This document shows, in pieces, positions 1 to 4,548 of a stretch of 6,977 bases of DNA (the stretch's first letter is position 1; each line of letters begins with the position of its first letter). Made by a program: the position numbers and the translations under genes. The DNA comes from Acidobacteriota bacterium (lineage in GTDB: Bacteria; Acidobacteriota; Terriglobia; Acidiferrales; UBA7541), in NCBI GenBank assembly GCA_003161495.1, contig PMOP01000080.1, forward strand, positions 1-6,977. The letters are read 5' to 3'. Under the pieces are notes generated by a model. The model was not told where the DNA came from and did no database searches. It saw only the letters and a list, made by a program, of their open reading frames with translations.

Positions 1-197
1 GCGCAGACGAAGAATCGCAAAAAAGCACGGCGCTCCAGTGTCACGTGATCGCGAATCGTGCCGCGCAGCATGGGGTAGGAGTTTTCGAGCGCGTCCAGGA
101 CCGAGCGCAGCGTCGCCCGGCCCTGGACTTCGATGCTCACCTCGTTCCCGACGTGCGCGAGCGTTCGCAAATGCTGCGGCAGCACAATGCGGATCAT
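1..197 (-). CDS. MoaD/ThiS-like small protein, N-terminal 65 residues (cut by window edge)
   Basis: I found this by translating the complement; no stop occurs before the window edge. The reading begins [14 protein letters not shown] and continues with an alternating hydrophobic strand, a helix ([14 protein letters not shown], about 29-42) and another strand (FLRFFVC, 59-65). This is the beta-grasp order of MoaD/ThiS-type ubiquitin-like proteins, where the short helix 'L..vLdaL...yP.l' is characteristic. The C-terminal end, where a Gly-Gly tail would lie, is outside the window, so sulfur-carrier activity cannot be judged. The start ATG overlaps the stop TGA of the propeller gene (ATGA, 197-194) and has only a weak ribosome site, so translation is probably coupled. 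MoaD-like genes are often found beside this Asp-box propeller family, from memory, and that supports the call. The molecular role of the pair is not known to me. Confidence 0.8.
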   Translation of the reverse strand, partial: MIRIVLPQHLRTLAHVGNEVSIEVQGRATLRSVLDALENSYPMLRGTIRDHVTLERRAFLRFFVC

Positions 198-1378
198 GGC
201 AGCGTCTGCACTTCGACGGAAAGCACGGCCGGAAGATCGCGCACGATCGGCGCCCAGTTGTTTCCGGCATCGGGGGAAGCATAGACCTGTCCGCCGGTCG
301 TGCCAAAATACACGCCGCAAGAGTCGAGCGAGTCGATGGCCATCGCGTCGCGCAATACGTTCACGTAGCAGTCGCTTTGCGGCAGGCCTTTCGTGAGCGC
401 CTCCCACTCGTTCCCGCCCGTGCGGCTGCGATACACGCGCAATTTTCCTTCCATCGGATAATGTTCCGAGTCGCTCTTGATCGGGACGACGTATACGGTT
501 TCAGGCTCGTGCGCGTGCACGTCAATCACGAAGCCGAAGTCAGTCGGCAAATTGCCGCTGATCTCGCGCCAGTTGTCGCCGGCATCGTCCGTGCGCATCA
601 CGTCCCAATGTTTCTGCATGAACAGCGTGTTCGGCCGTGACGGGTGGTGCGCGATGTGATGAACGCAGTGTCCTACCTCGGCGTTCGGATCCGGGATATA
701 TTCCGATCTCAGCCCGTGATTGATCGGCTTCCAGCTTTTTCCGCCGTCATCGGTGCGAAACGCGCCGGCGGCAGAGATGGCGATGAAGATTCGCTTCGGA
801 TTGCTCGGATCGAGAAGAATGGAATGCAGGCACATCCCGCCCGCTCCCGGCTGCCAGCGAGGCCCGGTGTCGCTGCCGCGAAGTCCTGGCAGTTCCTTCC
901 ATGCTTGCCCGCCGTCGGTCGAGCGGAACAATGCGGCATCCTCGATCCCGGCGTAGACCGTGTCCGGTTCGGTGAGCGATGGCTCGAGATGCCAGACGCG
1001 CTTGAATTCCCAGGGATGTTGCGTCCCGTCATACCACTGGTGAGTCGTCAGCGGCTTGCCGGTCTTCTCCGATGCGTCATAGACGAACTTGTTGCTCTCG
1101 CCCACGGGCGGTCCAGGTGGCGGGGGCGGCTGGTCCTTGGGCGTTCCCGGCTGATGCCACGTTTTGCCGCCGTCGTCGGAGCGTTGAATGATCTGCCCGA
1201 ACCAGCCGGAGCATTGCGACGCGTAGATTCGGTTCGGATCGGCGGGCGACCCTTTCATGTGGTAGATCTCCCAACCGGCGAAATGCGGGCCGCTGACGTC
1301 CCATTTTTCCCGCTTGCCGTCCGAGGACAAAATAAATGCGCCTTTGCGTGTGCCAACGAGTACGCGAACTTTGCTCAT
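194..1378 (-). CDS. Asp-box (BNR/sialidase-like) beta-propeller protein
   Basis: A 394-residue protein with six Asp-box motifs (S/T-x-D-x-G-x-x-W type): SDDGGKTW (67-74), STDGGQAW (153-160), TDDGGKSW (209-216), TDDAGDNW (263-270), the degenerate SRTGGNEW (318-325) and SPDAGNNW (368-375). Their spacing of about 50-86 residues fits the blades of a sialidase/VPS10-like propeller. Databases usually label such proteins 'exo-alpha-sialidase' or 'glycosyl hydrolase'. I see no basis for assigning sialidase activity, because Asp boxes are structural turns. There is no signal peptide (it starts [15 protein letters not shown]), so it is probably cytoplasmic. A proline-rich loop (84-91) and a Trp/His-rich stretch (113-130) lie between blades. 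GGAG lies 8 bases before the ATG. A CATAAT -10-like hexamer at 1413-1408 has no good -35. The downstream MoaD-like gene overlaps by 4 bp, which suggests the two proteins work together. Confidence 0.85.
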   Translation of the reverse strand: MSKVRVLVGTRKGAFILSSDGKREKWDVSGPHFAGWEIYHMKGSPADPNRIYASQCSGWFGQIIQRSDDGGKTWHQPGTPKDQPPPPPGPPVGESNKFVYDASEKTGKPLTTHQWYDGTQHPWEFKRVWHLEPSLTEPDTVYAGIEDAALFRSTDGGQAWKELPGLRGSDTGPRWQPGAGGMCLHSILLDPSNPKRIFIAISAAGAFRTDDGGKSWKPINHGLRSEYIPDPNAEVGHCVHHIAHHPSRPNTLFMQKHWDVMRTDDAGDNWREISGNLPTDFGFVIDVHAHEPETVYVVPIKSDSEHYPMEGKLRVYRSRTGGNEWEALTKGLPQSDCYVNVLRDAMAIDSLDSCGVYFGTTGGQVYASPDAGNNWAPIVRDLPAVLSVEVQTLP

Positions 1379-1464
1379 CTGTCTCGCTCCTTTTTGAGTT
1401 TCCCGCCATTATGAATCAAAATTCTTGCTCCCGCACAGCACGACATTTTTCCGCAGTGTCCAAA

Positions 1465-1872
1465 TTAGCTTCGCAGGGGAACTATCGTGCGCAGCCGCTC
1501 GTCGCGCAAATAAATTCCTCCCCAGAGAAACACCGCGATATAAACCGGAAACAGCACTTCTCCGAAAAACGGATTTCCGGTGGGCAGCTGGATCGCAATT
1601 GCCCCGCCCAGATAGCCCGTCAGGAAGATCGCGCCAAGGATCGACGTGCGCGGAATCACGTACAGCAGAATACACACGAGCTCGATGATCCCCAGCGGAA
1701 CGGCGAAGCGTATCGGAAAATTCAGCTTCGCGAATGCCTCCACTACCGGCGCGGGTTTCATAATATGAATGACGGCATCAAAGACAAGAAATGCCGCGAC
1801 CAGGCCCGTGATGATGCGCCCCGCCCATACCGATTTCTTCGATAGGGAGCCGGATGGAACGGCGGATTGCAT
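1465..1872 (-). CDS. DoxX-like family integral membrane protein
   Basis: A 135-residue hydrophobic protein with about four predicted membrane segments (residues 15-35, 58-73, 76-96 and 106-121). It shows the hallmarks of the DoxX-like (DoxX_2) family: a first helix ending near D32/H36, 'PLGIIELVCILLYVIPRTS' (59-77), 'LTGYLGGAIA' (84-93) and a C-terminal 'LRDERLR' (122-128). The length is normal for the family. Its biochemical function is not established; relatives are annotated as quinone-related or oxidative-stress membrane proteins on thin evidence. The start is well supported by AAGGAGGA at 1889-1882, nine bases upstream of the ATG, the strongest ribosome site in the window. It lies between the propeller gene and a DGPF gene, with gaps of 86 and 108 bp. 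Membership of the sigma/DGPF group is possible but no TGTCGA box precedes it. Confidence 0.85.
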   Translation of the reverse strand: MQSAVPSGSLSKKSVWAGRIITGLVAAFLVFDAVIHIMKPAPVVEAFAKLNFPIRFAVPLGIIELVCILLYVIPRTSILGAIFLTGYLGGAIAIQLPTGNPFFGEVLFPVYIAVFLWGGIYLRDERLRTIVPLRS

Positions 1873-1926
1873 AAATTAAGTTCCTCCTTAAGCGCGCACT
1901 ATTTTGGATAAAATTCGGGAAGCCCA

Positions 1927-1955
1927 ATTTTCTCGGCCATTTGCCGGTCCGTCAA
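1927..1955 (-). promoter_or_regulatory. possible sigma70-type promoter for the DoxX-like gene
   Basis: On the minus strand TTGACG (1955-1950, five of six consensus bases) is separated by exactly 17 bases from GAAAAT (1932-1927, four of six). A transcript would start near 1920, leaving a leader of about 50 bases that contains the strong Shine-Dalgarno site. The -10 is poor, so this is only a candidate. Its presence would mean the DoxX-like gene can be transcribed independently of the DGPF gene upstream. Confidence 0.28.
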
Positions 1956-1980
1956 ACGGCAAGCCTCGAAATGGACATCC

Positions 1981-2415
1981 TCAACGCGATTGCTTCTTGG
2001 ATTTTGCGAGTTCTTTCCCCAATTCCTTCGCGCGATCGACCGCGTTACTCGGAGCGAAATCCTCCATCTCGAAAAACTGGCGAATCTCGATTTCGCCTTC
2101 CTGGTTTTTGCCGTGCGGAGCAGGAACGCGCTTGGCCCATTCGATGGCCTCCGCCTTCGATTTCACATTGATGATCCAGTAGCCCGCGATCAGCTCCTTC
2201 GTCTCGGCAAACGGTCCGTCAATCACCGTGGGTTTCCCGCCGGAAAACTTGACGCGCGCGCCCTTCGAGCTCGCATGCAGACCCGAAAGATCAACGAGCA
2301 CGCCTGCTTTCATCAGCTCTTCGTTATATTTGCCCATCGCTGAGAGCAGCTCATTGCTCGGCATCTTGCCCGCTTCGGAATCCTTGTTCGCTTTCACGAT
2401 CATCATAAATCGCAT
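1981..2415 (-). CDS. YciI/DGPF family protein (copy A)
   Basis: A 144-residue YCII-domain protein (ferredoxin-like alpha/beta fold). The signature DGPFAETKE lies at 66-74, followed by AGYWII (77-82) and the final strand EIEIRQF (108-114). The start MRFMMIVKA is the usual edge strand, and AGGAGA sits 7 bases upstream of the ATG. The catalytic or binding role of DGPF proteins is unknown; they are known as common genomic neighbours of ECF42 sigma factors. Beyond the domain there is a charged tail (127-144, rich in Lys and Glu, ending KSKKQSR) not shared by the shorter copies. By ungapped hand alignment, 76 of the first 120 residues match the copy at 3613-4047, so the two are close paralogues and probably a local duplication. 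A REP-like inverted repeat rather than a recognisable promoter lies directly upstream. Confidence 0.92.
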   Translation of the reverse strand: MRFMMIVKANKDSEAGKMPSNELLSAMGKYNEELMKAGVLVDLSGLHASSKGARVKFSGGKPTVIDGPFAETKELIAGYWIINVKSKAEAIEWAKRVPAPHGKNQEGEIEIRQFFEMEDFAPSNAVDRAKELGKELAKSKKQSR

Positions 2416-2437
2416 GGTAATGTCTCCTGGTTTTTAA

Positions 2438-2515
2438 GTGGCGCACGCTTCAGCTTGCGGGTTTTCACTTTGAGTAATCTAGAATTCAAACCCCGCAAGC
2501 TGAAGCGTGCGCCAC
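2438..2515. repeat. REP-like perfect 24-bp inverted repeat with 30-nt spacer
   Basis: Bases 2438-2461 are the exact reverse complement of 2492-2515, separated by 30 A/T-richer bases. Each arm is itself an imperfect palindrome: CGCA and TGCG pair, with a C/T mismatch, GC/GC pairs and a TTCA loop. A short hairpin with an internal mismatch is the usual build of REP units, and two opposed units form a BIME-like pair. It fills most of the gap between the VOC stop (2521) and the start of DGPF copy A (2415). It could halt transcription, stabilise the upstream mRNA 3' end, or simply be a mobilised repeat spread by a REP-associated transposase elsewhere. There is no T-run typical of an intrinsic terminator beyond the stem in the minus direction (only a short AAAAA/TTTTT stretch at 2431-2435, reading as A on the transcript). 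Confidence 0.85.
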
Positions 2516-2520
2516 ATGAA

Positions 2521-2994
2521 TCACTTCCCCTCAAACGCCTGCTGCAATCGCTGGATGTCGATCTTGTCCATCTGCATCAACGCCTGCATCACTCGGCTGG
2601 TTTTCTCGCGATCCGGATCGCTCATCAGCTTGGGAAGCGCCGTCGGAACGATTTGCCAGGACACGCCAAACTTGTCCTGCAGCCAGCCGCACTGGCGTTT
2701 CATTCCGCCCGCGGAGAGTTTTTCCCACAGGCCGTCCACTTCTTCCTGCGTCTCGCAATTCACGACAAACGATATGGCCGGAGAGAACGTGAATTGCGGC
2801 CCTCCATTGAGCGCAATAAATTCCTGCCCGTCAATCTGAAACGTGGCGATCATCACGGTTCCCTTCGGTCCCGGCCCGTGGTCCCCGTAACGGTTCAGCT
2901 TCCCCATCTTCGCGTTCTTGAAAATGGAAACATAATAATTCGCCGCCTCTTCAGCCTTCCCATCGAACCACAAAAAAGGTGTGACTTTTTGCAT
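2521..2994 (-). CDS. PhnB-like VOC family protein (3-demethylubiquinone methyltransferase-like fold)
   Basis: A 157-residue vicinal-oxygen-chelate protein of the PhnB/'3-dmu-9_3-mt' type. It opens with KVTPFLWFDGKAEEAANYY (3-21). GTVMIATFQIDGQEF (45-59) is followed by ALNGGP (61-66), SPAISFVVNC (71-80) and VDGLWEKLSAGG (86-97). The family signature CGWLQDKFGVSWQIVP lies at 102-117, and the C-terminal helix KTSRVMQALMQMDKIDI follows (131-147). The old methyltransferase name comes from database transfer; actual substrates are largely unknown. The length matches the family. GGGAG lies 9 bases before the ATG. Such proteins commonly occur with DGPF proteins and ECF sigmas, as here, so a shared stress or small-molecule response is a reasonable inference. 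Transcription probably comes from the DGPF gene upstream or a promoter inside the 128-bp gap; no TGTCGA box is present there. Confidence 0.9.
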   Translation of the reverse strand: MQKVTPFLWFDGKAEEAANYYVSIFKNAKMGKLNRYGDHGPGPKGTVMIATFQIDGQEFIALNGGPQFTFSPAISFVVNCETQEEVDGLWEKLSAGGMKRQCGWLQDKFGVSWQIVPTALPKLMSDPDREKTSRVMQALMQMDKIDIQRLQQAFEGK

Positions 2995-3080
2995 GTCGAT
3001 TCACTCCCTTGATTTTGCCCCAAGAGGCGAATTCCCGGACCGCGCCTGGCCGGGCACAACACGCGAACTGACCTTCCAGA

Positions 3081-3112
3081 GATGCAGGAGACTCGCCGCA
3101 ACCTCCTGCATC
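3081..3112 (-). other. stem-loop with 10-bp perfect stem in the DGPF-VOC gap
   Basis: GATGCAGGAG (3081-3090) pairs perfectly with CTCCTGCATC (3103-3112) around a 12-base loop. It begins 11 bases beyond the stop codon of the DGPF gene ending at 3123 and lies about 87 bases upstream of the VOC start. It could be a transcription terminator or an mRNA-stabilising structure. On the minus strand the sequence after the stem (TCTGGAAGG) lacks a U-run, so an intrinsic terminator is not shown. Confidence 0.45.
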
Positions 3113-3122
3113 CCGCGAGGTA

Positions 3123-3503
3123 TCATGCTTTTGCTACGGCTTGGTTCAGCGCATTTTGCTCGGCACAGCTGGCCTCGTGCAATTGGCGAAGCTCGCATTC
3201 GCCGTCTTCGGCATGGCTGAGAAAATACTTTGTCAATTCAATGGCATGTTCCTTGGAGTTCGCTTGGAGGATGGCCAGACCACCGATCAGTTCCTTGGTC
3301 TCCACGAAAGGGCCGTCCGTTACGGTCGTCTTCCCCTTGGACTTTCGAACGCGCGCCCCTGTCGCGCTGGGCATGCAGCCCTCCACCGCCAGAAGCCAGC
3401 CGGCTTTCATTCCTTCCTCGATCAACTTGCCCATCTTGTCCATTTCTTCCTGGGTAGGGGGCGCGTTTCTTTCCACGGTCTTGTAGACGCTTAGGAATTT
3501 CAT
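3123..3503 (-). CDS. YciI/DGPF family protein (copy B, divergent)
   Basis: A 126-residue YCII-domain protein beginning MKFLSVYKTVER, with TDGPFVETKE at 62-71, GGLAIL (74-79) and the last strand ECELRQLHE (102-110). An in-frame ATG ten codons upstream (3533) exists, but AAAGGAGA at 3518-3511 sits seven bases before the ATG at 3503, and YCII proteins normally start at this MKF strand, so I use 3503. It is more divergent than copies A and C: Ala-Ile replaces the aromatic residue after GG, and the DGPF motif reads VETKE. The N-terminal helix PPTQEEMDKMGKLIEEGMKAG (15-35) is typical of the subgroup that trims inputs to 'KxMxEMxKxGxL'. A TGTCGA-type box at 3581-3610 lies upstream, giving a leader of about 70 bases, so control by the adjacent sigma factor is inferred. 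Confidence 0.9.
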   Translation of the reverse strand: MKFLSVYKTVERNAPPTQEEMDKMGKLIEEGMKAGWLLAVEGCMPSATGARVRKSKGKTTVTDGPFVETKELIGGLAILQANSKEHAIELTKYFLSHAEDGECELRQLHEASCAEQNALNQAVAKA

Positions 3504-3510
3504 GTTTGAA

Positions 3511-3518
3511 TCTCCTTT
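3511..3518 (-). promoter_or_regulatory. ribosome binding site that sets the start of DGPF copy B
   Basis: The minus strand reads AAAGGAGA, seven bases before the ATG at 3503. The longer in-frame start at 3533 has no comparable site, and translating from it would put this Shine-Dalgarno sequence inside the coding region. Confidence 0.75.
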
Positions 3519-3580
3519 ATCGTTTGAGTGCAATCGCTTTGCTGAACGTCCCGAGCGGCTTCTGTTCCCGCTCCAAAAGT

Positions 3581-3610
3581 ATGTCGAACGGCTGGACGCA
3601 AAATCGACAG
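3581..3610 (-). promoter_or_regulatory. candidate ECF42-type promoter box 2 (TGTCGA-N16-TCGACA)
   Basis: Read on the minus strand, TGTCGA (3609-3604) is followed after 16 bases by TCGACA (3587-3582); taking CGAC as the -10 core gives a 17-base spacer. The 30-base element matches box 1 (4491-4520) at 24 of 30 positions, including an unbroken 12-base match ATGTCGAACGGC on the plus strand. From memory, ECF42 promoters use TGTCGA at -35 and a CGA/TC-type core at -10. The box ends two bases before the stop codon of DGPF copy C and lies upstream of copy B, so it would give copy B its own transcript with a leader of about 70 bases. Confidence 0.65.
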
Positions 3611-3612
3611 CC

Positions 3613-4047
3613 TCACATGGCTTGCGCCTTGATTATTTCGGATTCTTTGCCGGGCCCCGCCGCCCCCTGAAATGGCACGCTGGGAATGAAATATTCCACG
3701 TCGAGAAACTGGCGAATCTCGATCTCGCTTTCCCCGCCTTCGCCGCGGGGATTGGGAACGCGCTGGGCCCACTGAACCGCTTCTTCCTTCGAATTCACCT
3801 GGATGATCCAGTATCCTCCGACCACCTCCTTGGTCTCGGCGAACGGCCCGTCCATCACCGACTTTTTCCCTCCCGAGAATTTGATCCGTGTGCCCTTTGC
3901 GCTGGCCTCGAGCCTGGAAAGCTCCACTAAAACACCGGCCCTTCTAAGCTCTTGCGTGTAATTTCCGATCGCGGCAACGAGTTCATCACTGGGCTTCTTG
4001 CCCGTTTCACAATCCGCGCTGGATTTAACGATCATCATGAATTGCAT
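3613..4047 (-). CDS. YciI/DGPF family protein (copy C, close paralogue of copy A)
   Basis: A 144-residue YCII-domain protein. It starts MQFMMIVKSS; DGPFAETKE is at 66-74, GGYWII at 77-82, and the closing strand EIEIRQFLDVEYF at 108-120. AAAGGAGA lies six bases before the ATG, supporting the start. By hand alignment it matches copy A (1981-2415) at 76 of 120 positions without gaps, including KFSGGK before the DGPF motif. The tails after residue 120 do not resemble each other: here it is Gly/Pro-rich and ends IIKAQAM, whereas copy A has a Lys-rich tail. The gap of 68 bp from the stop of the DGPF gene upstream has no TGTCGA box, so cotranscription from box 1 is likely. The function of the family is unknown. 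Confidence 0.92.
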   Translation of the reverse strand: MQFMMIVKSSADCETGKKPSDELVAAIGNYTQELRRAGVLVELSRLEASAKGTRIKFSGGKKSVMDGPFAETKEVVGGYWIIQVNSKEEAVQWAQRVPNPRGEGGESEIEIRQFLDVEYFIPSVPFQGAAGPGKESEIIKAQAM

Positions 4048-4115
4048 TTTCAGTCTCCTTTCGTGCTTCGTTTGTCTAAATCCTGGCTATCCAATCTGCT
4101 CAATCCCCCGCCCAG

Positions 4116-4472
4116 CTAAGACGCGGGCAATCCTGGAATTTCCATGACGGGCCGGATTTCCACGGTTCCCCAGCGCCCTGCCGGGATCCGCTCAGCGATT
4201 CCGATCGCTTCATCCAGGTTCTTGGAGTCGATCAGGAAGTATCCGCCGAGCTGTTCGCGCGTCTCGGCAAACGGTCCGTCGGTTACCACCCGCTTGTTGT
4301 CGCGAACGCGCACACTCGTCGCTGTTGAGGTCGGATGGAGCGGCCCGGCGCCCAAATACTGCCCACTCTTGCTGAGTTGCACCGCGAACTGCGCGGATTC
4401 CCCGTAGCATTGCGCCCGCTCGGTCTCGCTCAGTCCATTCTCATCCATGTAAATCAGCAACATGTATTTCAT
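4116..4472 (-). CDS. YciI/DGPF family protein (copy D, sigma-adjacent)
   Basis: A 118-residue protein starting MKYMLLIYMDENGL. It has the classic ECF42-partner pattern: TATSVRVRDNK (50-60), VTDGPFAETREQLGGYFLID (63-82), DEAIGIAERIP (87-97) and the C-terminal strand TVEIRPVME (103-111). An in-frame ATG 16 codons upstream (4520) is rejected: the first residues there read through the TGTCGA box and do not look like the family, whereas GGGAGG (4483-4478) lies five bases before 4472. The gene is divergent from the sigma gene with only 76 bp between starts. This subgroup is the one most often found next to ECF42 sigmas, so it is the likeliest direct partner or target of the sigma factor. Whether DGPF proteins act as sensors, enzymes or regulators is not known. 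Confidence 0.93.
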   Translation of the reverse strand: MKYMLLIYMDENGLSETERAQCYGESAQFAVQLSKSGQYLGAGPLHPTSTATSVRVRDNKRVVTDGPFAETREQLGGYFLIDSKNLDEAIGIAERIPAGRWGTVEIRPVMEIPGLPAS

Positions 4473-4477
4473 CACTG

Positions 4478-4483
4478 CCTCCC
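4478..4483 (-). promoter_or_regulatory. ribosome binding site that sets the start of DGPF copy D
   Basis: The minus strand reads GGGAGG, five bases before the ATG at 4472. A transcript started from box 1 (near 4485) would include this site with little to spare, which also excludes the longer start at 4520. Confidence 0.7.
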
Positions 4484-4490
4484 TGCATGT

Positions 4491-4520
4491 ATGTCGAACG
4501 GCGCGACTCCAGATCGACAT
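4491..4520. promoter_or_regulatory. candidate bidirectional ECF42-type promoter box 1 (TGTCGA-N16-TCGACA)
   Basis: The 76-bp divergent gap between DGPF copy D and the sigma gene contains ATGTCGA (4491-4497) and its exact inverse TCGACAT (4514-4520), 16 bases apart. Read on the minus strand it supplies -35 TGTCGA (4519-4514) and -10 core CGAC (4496-4493), predicting a start near 4485, just upstream of the DGPF ribosome site. Read on the plus strand it supplies the same pair, predicting a start near 4525, about 24 bases before the sigma ATG. It is 24/30 identical to box 2. The promoter identity rests on my memory of the ECF42 motif; an alternative is a repressor operator, since the box is a true palindrome. 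Confidence 0.65.
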
Positions 4521-4548
4521 CTATACCAGAAAATTCATACAATCGGGC

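Noticed and set aside
194..1378. Calling the propeller protein a true sialidase
   Set aside because: Asp boxes are structural repeats found in many propellers; no export signal is present and I cannot identify the sialidase arginine triad.
1408..1413. CATAAT as the -10 of a propeller-gene promoter (minus strand)
   Set aside because: The hexamer is a good -10 match, but no acceptable -35 lies 16-18 bases upstream, so I do not list it as a promoter.
38..1414. Long plus-strand open frames (38-640 and 644-1414)
   Set aside because: They lie opposite the propeller gene, whose six Asp boxes prove the coding strand; the plus frames are compositionally odd (Arg/Ala-rich) with no recognisable domain.
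1941..1962. TTGCCG/CGGCAA hairpin in the gap between DGPF copy A and the DoxX-like gene
   Set aside because: The stem is only 6 bp with a 10-base loop and no T-run follows, so it does not support a terminator.
2992..3000. ATCGACAT at the VOC start codon as a third sigma box
   Set aside because: The half-site overlaps the start codon and no TGTCGA lies 16-17 bases upstream on the minus strand.
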